DNA of 64,000 nt. It comes from Ovis canadensis (Eukaryota > Chordata > Mammalia > Artiodactyla > Bovidae). The DNA lies in assembly GCF_042477335.2 (NCBI RefSeq), contig NC_091256.1, positions 24,084,501-24,148,500 on the forward strand. The letters are read 5' to 3'. Of the stretch, positions 22,148-33,560 are shown one piece after another; position 1 is the first letter of the stretch; each line of letters starts with the position of its first letter. A program made the translations under genes and the position numbers. The notes under the pieces were generated by a model, which saw only the letters and a program-made list of their open reading frames with translations, had not been told where the DNA came from and ran no database searches.

Positions 22148-22149
<2 letters not shown>
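20131..22149. other. AT-rich DNA, nothing recognised; faint MIR-like trace near 22010
   Basis: No exon or RNA gene recognised. The open frame of 92 codons at 21616-21894 shows no domain. 'gctagtaaatggcagagcaag' (22015-22035) recalls the MIR core but the flanks do not support a call. Confidence 0.4.

Positions 22150-22181
<32 letters not shown>
22150..22181. repeat. (TA)n microsatellite
   Basis: About 15 to 16 uninterrupted AT units, immediately next to an old L1 fragment. Likely polymorphic in length. Confidence 0.95.
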
Positions 22182-22185
<4 letters not shown>

Positions 22186-22450
22186 GCAGCCTTATTTGTA
22201 GTCCCAAACTGGAAACAACCAAGGTGTCCTTCAGCATCCATACCATGGAATACTACTCAGTGTTAAGAAGAAACAGATGCTAGATACACACAACAGTGTG
22301 GCTAGGAGTAAGAGAAACAAATTAACCCATAAGGATACATACTTATGAATCCATCTATGTGCCTTTCTTGAAATGGAAAAACTATATATAGAGATAAGAA
22401 CTTAGTAGTTGCCAGGGCCTAAAGAAGGGATGAGAGTGGGAGTAACTCTA
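22182..22450 (+). mobile_element. Old L1 (L1M-like) 3' fragment, sense
   Basis: 'tttatagcagccttatttgt', 'ccaaactggaaacaacc', 'ccatggaatactactcagtg' and 'agttgccagggcctaaagaag' match the 3' end of ORF2 and the 3' untranslated region of old mammalian L1 elements, with indels. Confidence 0.7.
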
Positions 22451-22787
22451 AAAGGTCAGTTGGTATATATATTAAAAACAGTGTGGGAAGAACGTCCATC
22501 AAATCTAAGCTAAGAGCAGAGTCCCTCATGTTTAACAGCATACAAGGGATCTTTGTGGTGATAGAAAAGTTTTGTGTATTTATCCTGTCTATACCCATGT
22601 CCTGTTTATGCCACATATTAACTAGGGGAAAACTGGGTATGGGATACATGGAATTTTTCTCTACTATTTCTAACATATGCACGTGACTTTCCTATTATTG
22701 CAACAGTTACATCAAAAAAATGTTTTTCATATAACCAGGATTAATACCTTGAAATTATTTTCTGGTGTATATTTATATGTATATCTT

Positions 22788-23008
22788 TAAATAGATTATT
22801 TTTAGAGCACTTTTAGGTTCATAGCAAAATTGAGCAGAAGATACAGCAAGTTCCTATATACCTTTGTCCCTTGATATACATGATTTCCCCTACTATCAAC
22901 ATGACCTGCCACACTTGCTGTAATTGATGAACCTACATTGGCACACTATAATCACTCAAAGTCCATAGCTTACACAAGGGTTCACTCTTGGTGTTACATA
23001 TTCTATTG
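22788..23008 (-). mobile_element. Old L1 3' untranslated region, antisense, first part
   Basis: 'gagcacttttaggttcatag', 'aaattgagcagaagatacag', 'cctactatcaacatgacctg' and 'gggttcactcttggtgttac' match the antisense 3' region of an L1M-class element. It stops at about 23008, where SINE sequence begins, and resumes near 24545. Confidence 0.75.
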
Positions 23009-23143
23009 TTGTTTTTTAGTTGCTCAGTCATGTCCAGCTCTTTGCAACCCCCTAGACTGTAGCCCACCAGGCTCCTCTGTCCGTGGGATTTCTCAGGCAA
23101 GAATACTGGAGTGGATTACCATTTCTTCTTCCAGGGAGTCTTC
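23009..23143 (-). mobile_element. BOV-A/Bov-tA 3' unit, antisense
   Basis: 'agttgctcagtcatgtccag' through 'caagaatactggagtggatt' is a BovB-derived SINE unit lacking a tRNA-like head. It abuts a complete Bov-tA in the same orientation. Confidence 0.8.
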
Positions 23144-23350
23144 CTGCATGTGTGCCAAGTTGCTCAGTCATGTCTGACTGTTTCCAACCCTGTGGACTCT
23201 AGCCTGCCAGGCTCTTCTGTCCATGGGATTCTCTAGGTGAGAATATAGGAGTGGGTTTCCATCTCCTCCTCTAGAGGATCTTCTTGGCCCAGGGATTAAA
23301 TGCACATGTCTACGTCTTCTGCATTGAAAGCAGATTCTTTACTGCTGAGC
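23144..23350 (-). mobile_element. Bov-tA SINE, antisense, split by BovB
   Basis: Antisense Bov-tA from its 3' unit ('agttgctcagtcatgtctga') to 'gcagattctttactgctgagc'. The last ~15 bases of the head ('caccagggaaggcccc') are displaced to 24508-24522 by BovB copy G. The pentamer 'tgagc' is present on both sides (23346-23350 and 24503-24507). Confidence 0.87.
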
Positions 23351-24502
23351 ATTGCCAACATCTGATGGATCATCGAAAAAGCAAGAGAGTTCCAGAAAAA
23401 CATCTATTTCTGCTATATTGACTATGCCAAAGCCTTTGACTGTGTGGACCACAACAGACTGTGGAAAATTCTGAAAGAGATGGGAATACCAGACCACCTG
23501 ACCTGCCTCTTGAGAAATCTGTGTGCAGGTCAGAAAGCAGCAGTTAGATTTGGACATGGAAAAACAGACTGGTTCCAAATAGGAAAAGCAGTACATCAAG
23601 GCTGTATATTGTCACCCTGCTTATGTAACTTATATGCAGAGTACATCATAAGAAATGCTGGGCTGGAAGAAACACAAGCTGGAATCAAGATTTCTGGGAG
23701 AAATATCAATAACCTCATATATGCAGATGACGCCACCCTTATGGCAGAAAGTGAAGAAGAACTAAAGAGCCTCTTGATGAAAGTGAAAGAGGAGAGTGAA
23801 AAACTTGGCTTAAAGCTCAACATTCAGAAAACGAAGATCATGGCATCCAGTCCCATCACTTCATGGCAAATAGATGAGGAAACAGTGGAAACAGTGTCAG
23901 ACTTTATTTTGGGGGGCTCCAAAATCACTGCAGATGGTGACTGCAGCCATGAAATTAAAAGATGCTTACTCCTTGGAAGGAAAGTTATGACCAACCTAGA
24001 GAGCATATTAAAAAGCAGAGACATTACTTTGCCAACAAAGATCCGTCTAGTAAAGGCTATGGTTTTTCCAGTAGTCATGTATGGATGTGAGAGTTGGACT
24101 GTGAAAAAAGCTGAGCACCAAAGACTTGATGCTTTTGAACTGTGTTGCTGGACAAGACTCTTGAGAGTCCTTTGCACTGTAAGGAGATCCAACCAGCCCA
24201 TCCTAAAGGAAATCAGTCCTGAATATTCACTGGAAGGACTAATGTTTAAACTAAAACTCCAATACTTTGGCCACCTGATGTGAAGAGCTGACTCATTTGA
24301 AAAGACCCTGATACTGGAAAAGATTGAAGGCAGGAGGAGAAGGGGACCACAGCACATGAGATGGTTGGTTGGCATCACCGACTCAATGGACAAGAGTTTG
24401 GATGAACTCTGGGAGTTGGTGATGGACAGGGAGGCCTGGCCCGTTGCAGTTCATGGGGTCACGCAGAGTTGGACATGACTGAGCAACTGAACTGAACTGA
24501 AG
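23351..24502 (+). mobile_element. BovB LINE copy G, 5'-truncated
   Basis: Sense BovB from the 'attgccaacatc' block before the RT palm to the tail 'gagcaactgaactgaactga'. It holds the longest open reading frame in the window (see the pseudogene entry). It sits inside an antisense Bov-tA, which sits inside an antisense L1. Low divergence and few lesions suggest a comparatively late insertion. Confidence 0.9.
23444..24283 (+). pseudogene. BovB ORF remnant: reverse transcriptase palm/thumb and C-terminal domain (279 codons)
   Basis: An open 279-codon stretch, a fraction of the roughly 1000-residue BovB polyprotein. Residues 50-60 read 'VHQGCILSPCL' (RT palm), residues 93-96 are YADD with both catalytic aspartates, and residues ~185-225 hold the C-terminal 'VKAMVFPVVMYGCESWTVKK' block. 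A stop after 'FGHLM' ends it about 70 residues before the usual C terminus. The start Met is internal to the parent protein; the endonuclease and the RT fingers are missing through 5' truncation. It cannot act in cis and no promoter is visible. Confidence 0.85.
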
Positions 24503-24522
24503 TGAGCCACCAGGGAAGGCCC
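24503..24522 (-). mobile_element. Bov-tA SINE head displaced by BovB copy G
   Basis: 'tgagccaccagggaaggccc' is the tRNA-like head end of the antisense Bov-tA at 23144-23350. Confidence 0.85.
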
Positions 24523-24544
24523 CAGTGTTCTTCTTGTCCCAAGG

Positions 24545-25165
24545 ATCAAATATTGACAAATGTATAATGACATGTATCCACCATGATAGTAGATATCTCA
24601 CTGTCCTAATAATCCTCTATGCTCTGTCGATTCATCCCACCCTCCCTGCTAACCCCTGGTCTGATGCTTTTACTGACTCCATAGCTTTGCTTTTCTCAGT
24701 GTCATATAGCTGGAATCATACAGTAGTTAATACTTTCATACTGGTTTCTTTCACTTAGTAATGTGTACTCAAGTTTCCTCCCTGGCTTTTAATGGCTCAT
24801 TTCTTTTTTACTGCTGAATAATATTTTATTGTCTGCATGTATCACAGTTTAATCATCTGTCCATTTACCAGAAATTATCCTGGCTGCCTCCAAGCCTTGG
24901 CAACTATGAATAAAGCTGCAGTAAAAATGTGGATTGGAATTTTTTTGTGGACACATGATGTCACTTCATTTGGGTGAATACCAAGGAAGATGGTTGCCGT
25001 GTTATACAGTGGGGAGCCTTTTTATGTGTGTGGTAAGAAACTGTCAAAACATCTTACAAAGTGTGCCATTTTGTATTCTCAGCAGCAATATGAGAGTTCC
25101 TATTACTTCATATCTTTGCCAGAGTTTGATGTTTTCAATAGAGCTTGAATTTTTATTAAGCTAGA
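24545..25165 (-). mobile_element. Old L1 3' region, antisense, second part
   Basis: Continuation of the L1 at 22788-23008: 'acaaatgtataatgacatgt', 'tactgctgaataatatttta', 'caactatgaataaagctgca', 'gggtgaataccaaggaagat' and 'agcagcaatatgagagttcc'. The order matches antisense L1 3' untranslated sequence running into the ORF2 end. About 30 bases between the SINE and this block are not assigned. Confidence 0.78.
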
Positions 25166-26257
25166 TATGAATATTTAATCCTTGGAAAATAAAAATGCTT
25201 ATTAATATTTCAAGGTGACTTGAAAAGTCATGGTATCTTTGCAAAATATCAAAAAAAGGGCACAAGAGCAAGATCCATTGAGGAAAAAATAAAATTTGTT
25301 AATTTATTATGCTGCTGCTTTTATTTTTTTTCCTGCTCATTCACAACAAGATTAGCCCCTTTTAATTTCCTAGGGAAGTCACTTGTTAGCCATGAGAAAG
25401 GTGTCTGGGTTCATGTTGCTATGTGGTAGAGGATGAGGCGATGAGAAGGTTAGATGTAGAGGACGAATACTGTGGAATCAAGAGGGACAGGTGAGTGAAA
25501 GATGGGGCGGGTGTCTGAAGTGATGCCTGTGTCAGGGCTGAAGTGTCTAGGCACATTTTCTGTCTCGTTTCTGGCTGTGGCAGGAGTATGTCCGAAATGC
25601 TTTTCAGAGAAAGTACTGGACTCTGCTTGCACTGTGATCTTATTTTAACTGAGAATCTCTACTCACTTGAAGAGAAACTTCTAATGAGGGTAACAAATGT
25701 ACTCTGGACTCCAGAAACCGGGAAAAATAGGAACAAAAAACAAATGGCCAAAAAAAAAAAAAGAAGAAATATTGTAACTACCATTTGATGTATCTCTCCT
25801 TAAAAATTCTTCTACTGTGGCTCTTAAAAAGGCAGTAGAGGATGTGTACTGACATCCACCATGAACATATACTCCAGGTTAAATACATCAACTTTATAGG
25901 TAGCATAAAAATAATGCAAACTACAGTGCAAAGCATATAGTTTGTTACAAATTCTCCCCAAGGTTTAGATCAAACTGTTAGCCAGGAATAGAGTGTGATC
26001 CATCTTGACCATATTAAATCGTCATTTTCTTTTCACAGGTTAAAGCTAATGCTAGTTGCAGGCCATTCACTACAAGTTGATTGTCAGAATTTGCAAAATA
26101 TCACTCATGTTTATGTGGTTCTGAATGTTTTCTAATGAGCAGTGTTTTTTCTGCTTTTATGAATTCCCCCATTCTCTCTTATATCATAATTTGTGCCTTT
26201 TGGACATGGACCATTCTTGTTAGCGTAGAAATCAACCCTGGTATCTCATCTCTCTCT
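25166..26257. other. Unassigned DNA
   Basis: No gene or repeat recognised. A poly(A) run lies at 25751-25761. Confidence 0.45.
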
Positions 26258-26577
26258 CTTTTTTTATTTTTTTATTTTTTTAATTTTAAAATCTTTAATT
26301 CTTACATGCGTTCCCAAACATGAACCCCCCTCCCACCTCCCTCCCCATAACATCTCTCTGGGTCATCCCCATGCACCAGCCCAAGCATGCTGTATCCTGC
26401 GTCAGACATAGACTGGCGATTCAATTCTTACATGATAGTATACATGTTAGAATGCCATTCTCCCAAATCATCCCACCCTCTCCCTCTCCCTCTGAGTCCA
26501 AAAGTCCGTTATACACATCTGTGTCTTTTTTCCTGTCTTGCATACAGGGTCGTCATTGCCATCTTTCTAAATTCCAT
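26258..26577 (-). mobile_element. Ruminant L1 3' end, antisense
   Basis: T-rich tail, then 'aaatctttaattcttacatg', 'cgttcccaaacatgaacc', 'catctctctgggtcatcccc', 'gcgtcagacatagactgg' and 'catacagggtcgtcattgcc'. This is the antisense 3' untranslated region of the bovine L1 family, better preserved than the copy at 10975. 5'-truncated. Confidence 0.9.
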
Positions 26578-26639
26578 CTCTTAAGTAGTCCTCACTGTAT
26601 CTTATATCACCTTCCAGATACCTTGTCCTTTTATTTTTC

Positions 26640-26867
26640 TACTGTTATTCAAAGTGAATGATTCAAATGAGTTTTCTATGTCCACAGTCTGCATCTTCTC
26701 ACCCATAATTCTCTCTTTATGTCATATTCCACTTGGCTTCAGTACTCCTAACTCTTCAGTCTCTTCCTGTCAACTCACCACTGCTTCATATTGCCAGATC
26801 CAGTGTCCTATTATTTGTCTTAGCTAACAGTCTCAACAGCATTTAACAGATTTAACCCTCTCTTCTT
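26640..26867 (+). mobile_element. Ancient CR1/L2-type LINE relic, first part
   Basis: The pyrimidine-rich text ('gtctcttcctgtcaactcac', 'tttaacagatttaaccctctc') resembles the RT-region of an old mammalian-wide CR1/L2-type LINE in sense. It is split by an L1 insertion and seems to resume at 27386. Motif-level evidence only. Confidence 0.35.
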
Positions 26868-27385
26868 TCTTTTCTTAATATTTGTTTAATTGAAGTATAA
26901 GTTGATTTCCAATGTTGTGTTAATTTCCACCATAAAGCAAAGTGATTCAGTTATGCATGTATATAGCTTTTTTGGTTTTGTTTTCCATTATGGCTTATCA
27001 CAGGATATTGAATACAGTTTTCTGCACTATACAGTAGGACCTTGCTGTTTATCCATTCTATATACGGTAGTTTGCATCTGCTAATTCCAAACTCCCAATC
27101 CATCCCTCCCCACCGCTTTTCTCTTGGCACCTGCAAGTCTATTCTCTATGTCTGTGAGTCTGTTTCTATTTCATAGGTAAGCTCATTTGTGTCACATATA
27201 AGTGATATCATATGGTATTGGTCTTTCTCTTTCTAACTTACTTCACTTGGTATGATCGCCTCTAGGTCCATCCTTGTTGCTGCAAATGGCATTGTTTCAT
27301 TGTTTTTTCATGGCTAAATAGTATTTCATTGCATGCGTGCATCACATCTTCTTTATTTATTCATCTGTCAGTGGACCTTTCTCCT
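26868..27385 (-). mobile_element. Cetartiodactyl L1 3' fragment, antisense
   Basis: 'gtttaattgaagtataagtt', 'aagcaaagtgattcagttat', 'gtaggaccttgctgtttatc', 'cttcacttggtatgatcg' and 'catctgtcagtggacctttc' are the antisense 3' untranslated region of an artiodactyl L1. A related copy is at 61297-61850. Confidence 0.8.
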
Positions 27386-27800
27386 TTTCCTGAAACTTTA
27401 TTCTGTTTTGTTTTGCTTGTGATGCTCCCCATTTCCTACTTTCATTCTCTTTTCTCAGCTGACTCTTCCTCTGTTTCCAAGCATGTGATAGAATGGCACT
27501 GAGCTGATCCCATCCTCTCATTTCTATCCATTCTCTTACTCTGCCTCTGAGAAGACCTTGTCCAGGCTCAGAGTTTTCAGTTCCAGATACCTAGTCACAT
27601 GTTCCACATAGCTGTCTTCAATGCTGACCACTTCTCAGAGCTCTCCATCCTATCCAGTGACCTACTGAACATCTGTGTTTAAAGAATATTCAAATGTAAC
27701 ATGGCTAAAACAAAGTATTCATTCTCCTCAAGACTGCTTGTAATCTGATTTCTCCTTGAGGAGTTCTTTCTCAGATAACAGTACTCTTGATTGCTCAAAT
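27386..27800 (+). mobile_element. Ancient CR1/L2-type LINE relic, second part
   Basis: 'ctgaaactttattctgtttt', 'cttgtgatgctccccatttc', 'ctactgaacatctgtgttta' and 'aacatggctaaaacaaagta' follow the expected order of the same relic after the L1 insertion. No open frame remains. Confidence 0.4.
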
Positions 27801-29520
27801 CAAAATACAGATATGCTAGTGTTTAAAAGATTTTTCCCCAGTTAAAAATAATTGCAGATTATATATATACATATACACATGTATATATGATAGTGTATTT
27901 ATCTGTAAAAATCCAATAGTTATATTTGCAGAATAAATGTTTTTGTTTAAAAATTTATGGAATTTACTGTTTAGCAAGTTATGCTCATTTCCATATGAAT
28001 TACAAAATCATTTTTAGGTAATTTAATCTTTTATGGACTGATTTTTATGTTTTTACGAGTCCAGAAAAATTTAAATAGTAGTGCTATGCATTATTGTTTT
28101 CAATGATTTTAAAAGATTTTTAAAATTTCCTCCAGGTATTTAAAATTGTTTTTATATCATTCATGAATATCAGTATATCACCCTTAAGGATATAATATAC
28201 ATTGATAAACTTTTCACTTTTCTTATTGCATCAACTAGTGTGTAAGGTCTTCAGTAATTTTGAGTTATCCTATTACAAACCAGACATAATTTTTAAAGTT
28301 TACTAAAAGTATCTTGATCTATCTTTTAAAGGAAAGATAATAGCTTTTTCTGAAATAATTTAATTGCTATTTTATTATTTTATATTTGTATTGCCACATT
28401 TTATGTGTTCTTATGGAATTCTGTTATCAAGATCTCTTCTGTTATCCCCTTTATTCAATGTAGAATCATACATGAATACCTTTTCCCAGTAAATTTAGAC
28501 TCAAATTCATAACTACTGCTACCTGTCACAATTCTATTAATAATTAAGACAAAGTCTGATCTTAATGCCAGCCTCCTTCTTTCCTGGTTAAACAAATAAA
28601 TCCTATAGCTTGACTTTTTTCTTCCTAATCAGGTATAATTCTACAGAATTGAGAAATACTCCAATACATATTTTAGGGTATAAAAGCAAGCTTATTAGAA
28701 CCAAGAAATTCTGTTATGAAAGTAATGAATTAGAGAGTATTTCCAATGTTGTAATAAACAGGTTTTAATTGGTATTCAGGCAAGAGAAATCAATTGAAAT
28801 TCTGAGCATGGTTTTCTTTTAATAATGAACAGTAAAGCCACAGGCAATGCTTAAAAAATTACACACAAATGATAGGAAAGTTTAACAGCTTGGTGTGCCA
28901 AACACAATCCCTTAGACTGATGTTCTGAGGAAGCTGCTGTGAACAGAATCATTCCTCATTAAAAGCTGCAGGTAGAGCACGTGTATTTATAAAGTGTTAT
29001 GAGAATGTTGGCACTAATGATAATGCAAAATCAATTGCTTCCAAATATGGGAAAAAAAACAGTAGAATAAACACACTGATTATGTTGATACTGATACTAA
29101 TAAAATATATCATTTCAAAAATAAATGGTAGTTAATTAGAATAATCCTTCAGAATGAATATGTATATATACAGATTATAGGCTATTTCATTTCAGCATAT
29201 TGAAATAGCTTGCCTCAACATCCTAACACTTCAATTATATATATATATACACATGAAACCACACAGCATTACGTAAATCATTGATATCAGAGATAATGAA
29301 TTACAACATCAAACAAAAAAAAACTAACACCCAAATAAAAATAAACTTCCCCAACCCCGAATCAAACAAAAATAATAGTGTTACTTGAAGAAGGCTCTAC
29401 AAAAAAAGAAAGGAATAAAAAAGTCACACTTAAAATGGATAACACATACTGGAGCATTTTTGTTGTATATGAAATCATATGAACCATATGTGAGTTGCTG
29501 AACTTTACACAGTGTACAAG
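27801..29520. other. Very AT-rich DNA, nothing recognised
   Basis: Imperfect TA-rich dinucleotide tracts at 27860-27890 and 29235-29253. No gene or repeat family recognised. Confidence 0.5.
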
Positions 29521-29752
29521 TAATGAGTAGAATCTATGTTCGATACAGGATACAGGATGCTTGGGGCTGGTGCACGGGGATGATCCAGAGAGATGATATG
29601 GGGTGGGAGGGGGAAGGGGGGTTCAGGATTGGGAACTCATGTACACCCGTGGCGGATTCATGTCAATGTATGGAAAAACCAATACAGTATTGTAAAGCAA
29701 AATAAAGTAAAAATAAAAAATTATAAAATGCTAAAAAATAAAAAAAATAAAA
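29521..29752 (+). mobile_element. Ruminant L1 3' end, sense
   Basis: 'ggatacaggatgcttggggc', 'gatgatccagagagatgata', 'ggaactcatgtacacccgtg' and 'caatgtatggaaaaaccaat', then an A-rich tail of aaataaa units. It is the terminal ~230 bases of the bovine L1 3' untranslated region, in sense and well preserved. Confidence 0.9.
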
Positions 29753-30535
29753 GTCTCTTGAAATTGTTTCATCTCTTACAGTGAAGTTACTTAACCATTT
29801 TGAAAATTCTTGTAACTTTCTAGAAAGTAGTAACCATCTTAGTAGTGTAATCATGTTACAGTCTTTCTCTGAACAAGATTATTCCAGGGATGCAAATCTG
29901 TTTTCATCTTTTGACAGTACTTTCTTGTTCTCCTCTTTCAGGTTTCTCCCATTCTGCTTCACCTCCTACTCCACATTGTCAGATTTGTCCTCCATCCCTC
30001 TTGACTTCCGGTTTGTGCTTATTTCTAGTCAATAACTAAAAGTATCCAGGTTCTTCTAAAGTACTAGATACATTTCCACAGAATGAATTTATGAAACTGT
30101 CTCTAAATACTTTTTCATTTTTATGTATACACTTTACTGAACATGTAACCTCAGTTCTAGTCTGGATTTTTTTCAGTTGTTTACTTCCAAGTGATTCACA
30201 TTTCCTACAGTTTATGTGTATGAAACTATCCTGATTACTATTATCAGTTAATATATGTCTACTCTTACTGAAAACTTGAAATGCAAGGTAGAAGTTAATA
30301 ATGGTTACTGAACTTAAAACTCATAAAGTATACGTCTATGTCCTTTGAAATGATAGGATTTTAAAAATTTTAAGAGATCTGTGCATACAATGAAAGAGCG
30401 TTCTCAAAAATTGTTTCTATTTTTTAATACCATAGAAAAATGCTGATTCACTATAGCATTTTCTACTTTAGCCTGGAAGAAAACTGTTTTTATGATATTT
30501 ATTCACACTTTCAGTTAATTATTCAGCAGTTATCT
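29753..30535. other. AT-rich DNA, nothing recognised
   Basis: No repeat or gene seen. Confidence 0.45.
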
Positions 30536-32190
30536 GGAATAAAGGACAGAAATGGTAGGAACCTAATGGAAGCAGAAGATATTAAGAAGAGGTGGCAAGA
30601 ATACGCAGAAGAACTATACAAACAAGATTTTATGACCCAGATAACCACGATGATGTGATCACTCATCTAGAGCCAGACATCCTAGAATGTGAACTCAAGT
30701 TGTCCTTAGGGAGCATCACTATAAGCCAGTGAAGGTGATGAAATTCCAATTGAGCTATTTCAAATCCTAAAAGATGATGCTGTGAAAGTGCTGTACTTAA
30801 TATGCCATAATATCTGGAAAAGTCAGCAGTGGCCACAGAACTAGAAAAGGTCAGTTTTCATTCAAATCCCAAATAAAGGCAGCCAGAGAACTCTCAAACT
30901 ACGCACAATTGCACTCATCTCACATGCTAGCAAAACAGTACTCAAAATTCACCAAGCCAGGCTTGAACAGTACATGAACCATCAACTTTCAGATGTTTAA
31001 ACAGGATTTAGAAGAGACAGAGGAACCAGAGATCAAATTGTCAACACCCGTCGGATCATAGAAAAAGCAAGAGAGTTAGAAAAACATCTACTTCTGCTTT
31101 ATTGACTATGCCAAAGTCTTTGACTATATGGATCACAACAAACTGTGGATAATTCTTAGAGATGGGAATACCAGACCACCTGACCTGCCTCCTGAGAAAT
31201 CTGTATGCAAGTCAAGAAGCAACAGTTAGAACTGGACATGGAACAACAAACTGGTTCCAAATAGGGAAAGGAGTACATCAAGGCTGTATATTGTCACCCT
31301 GCTTATTTAACTTGCATACAGAGTACATCGTGCAAAATACAGGGCTGGAAGAAGTACAGGCTGGAATCAAGATTGCCAGGAGAAATATCAATAACCTCAT
31401 ATATGCAGATGACATCACCCTTATGGCAGAAAGTGAAGAAGAGCTAAAGAGTGTCTTGATGAAAGTGAAAGAAGAGAGGGAAAAATTTGGCTTAAAACTC
31501 AACTTTCAAAAACTAAGATCATGGCATTCGGTCCCATCACTTCATGGCAAATAGACGGGGAAACAGTGGAAACAGTGAGAAACTTTATTTTGGGGGGCTC
31601 CAAAATCACTGCAGATGGTGACTGCAGCCATAAAATTAAAAGATGCTTGCTCCTTGGAAGAAAAGCTATGGCCAACCTAGACAGCATATTGAAAAGCAGA
31701 GACATTACTTTGCCAACAAAGGTCCATCTAGTCAAAACTACATTTTTTTCCATAGTCATGTATGGATGTGAGAGTTGGAGTATAAAGAAAGCTGAGCACC
31801 GAAGAATTGATTCTTTTGAATTGTTGTGCTGGAGAAGACTCTTGAGAGTCCCTTGGACTTCAAGAATATCAAATCAGTCAAACCTAAAGAAAATCAGTCC
31901 TGAATATTCATTGGGAGTACTGATGCTGAAACTGAAGCTCCAATACTTTGATCACCTGATGCGAAGAACTGACTCATTAGAGAAGATCCTGATGCTGGGA
32001 AAGATTGAAGGTGGGAGAAGGGGATGACAGAGAATGAGATGCTGGTTGGATGGCATCACCAATTCAATGGACATGAGTTTGAGTAGGCTCCAGGCTTTGG
32101 TGATGGACAGGGAAACCTGGTATGCTGCATTCCATGGTGTCACAAAGAATCAGACACGATTGAGCAAATGAACTGAACTAAACTGAATTG
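30536..32190 (+). mobile_element. BovB LINE copy H, 5'-truncated
   Basis: Sense BovB of about 1.65 kb. It begins in the linker before RT ('aaaggacagaaatggtagga'), passes 'gatcactcatctagagccag' (30658), the RT palm 'HQGCILSPCLF' (31275) and 'YADDITLMAESEEEL' (31407), and the C-terminal block to 'ctgaactaaactgaattga'. Premature stops and frameshifts occur throughout the first 600 bases and after 31500. The RT aspartates persist. The endonuclease is absent. Confidence 0.88.
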
Positions 32191-32680
32191 AGGAAACTGA
32201 CACAGTGATAGAAAAATAGAGTGAAGATCAGGCAAAAGAAACAGCTATCATATTTCTTTTTTCCATGGATCTTAAGAAAATTCATGTTACAGAAAATTTA
32301 GAATAATATGATAAACACTCATATGATATTTGGCACTTGGTTAATTTCACTGTGTTGGCAGTATCTCTTCTTTTTCTTCTTCTTTCTTTCCTCTTCATCT
32401 TCCTATTCTTCCTGTTTCCCTGTCTTTTTGTAGTATTTCTCATCTTTCCTCCAGGATCTAATCAACGTTTATTGATTGTCTTTTGTCATTAAATGTATTC
32501 ATCTAGAATGGTCCCCTGACTTATTTTGTTTCCTTTTCATGATTTTGACATTTTTCAAGAGTCTAAATTAATTTTCCTTTAGAATACTTCAGGTTCTAGA
32601 TTTGTCTAAGAGTTTCAGTATTAATATCAAGTTGGTAAAGATACTACATAAATAATGGTGTTTTGTGCATGTGTACGAGT
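32191..32680. other. Pyrimidine-rich DNA, nothing recognised
   Basis: T/C-rich stretch near 32365-32420; no gene or known repeat. Confidence 0.4.
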
Positions 32681-33560
32681 GTTTTCCTTTTTCTGTTTGC
32701 ATTTCAGTTTTGCCACATTTCTAGGGGCCTATCTGCAAGGTCACTGATTCTTTCTCTTCTGCAAGCCCTTTTATCTGGGTTTTTGTGTTAAACTAGTCAG
32801 AAGTTTTTCTGGGTTTCAAGCCATATTATAGCTCTTGCTATTGTCAGTGCCTAAGAAGCTTCCGATCCCCCTGGTTACACCTTGGGTTTACATGGAGGGC
32901 TAATTCCAGGGGTTCGTTGTAGATTCTAGTCCCTGTTGGCTTTGAGTCTCCCTCCCACCCCCTTGGCTTTTGGTCTTCCATTTGCACTGCCTCCTAGGAT
33001 AGTGTGTCCTTTGCAGCCCTCCAGTGGTACTCTGTTGTTGTCTTCCTTGATGCTTGTTAGTTTTCTGCTAGAGGAGGTAGGGGTTTCTCTGATGATTTGA
33101 TAAAACCTTAGTCTTTTTCCAGATGCGAGCCTCGATCTCAGGGTGTGGCCTTCCAGGTGTTATACTTCTCCAGATGGAACGTTGGCCCTTCCCGAAGACG
33201 TAGGGATTCTGCTTCTCTCAGAGAATAGCGAACAGTTGATTGATTGAATGATTAACGTTCTTTTTTTCCTCCCAGATTCAGTGAGTTTCTATTGGAGCTT
33301 GCCAGTTGTTGCTGTTCAGTTACTGAGTTGTGTCCAACTCTTTGGCACAGTTTTTATTATCCTCCCCCCTTCAGATTAAGGCTTCTGTTCTATAGAGGGG
33401 ATCGTAGAGATGGGCCCAGGAGAGTTTTGGCGGTGATTTCTGCTCCTCTCCTCCAGCCAGCACCGTGAGCAAGCATTTTCAGTGAGCTCGCTCATCTTCC
33501 AAGTGAGCACCTATTAGAACTCCTGTAGGAAACCTTGCAGACACTGTGAAACACCCTCCT
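32681..33560. other. GC-richer unassigned block, possibly an L1 5' untranslated region in antisense
   Basis: Clearly richer in G+C than its AT-rich neighbours. Read on the minus strand, parts such as 'accactggagggctgcaaag' and 'cctaggaggcagtgcaaat' recall an artiodactyl L1 5' region. No reading frame is open. Assignment is tentative. Confidence 0.3.
33307..33348 (-). mobile_element. Short BovB/BOV-A fragment
   Basis: 'tgttgctgttcagttactga' and 'gttgtgtccaactctttggc' are the antisense end common to BovB and BOV-A. Only about 42 bases remain. Confidence 0.65.

Noticed and set aside
23444..24283. Active BovB
   Set aside because: The 279-codon frame lacks the endonuclease, the RT fingers and the last part of the C terminus; the copy is 5'-truncated.
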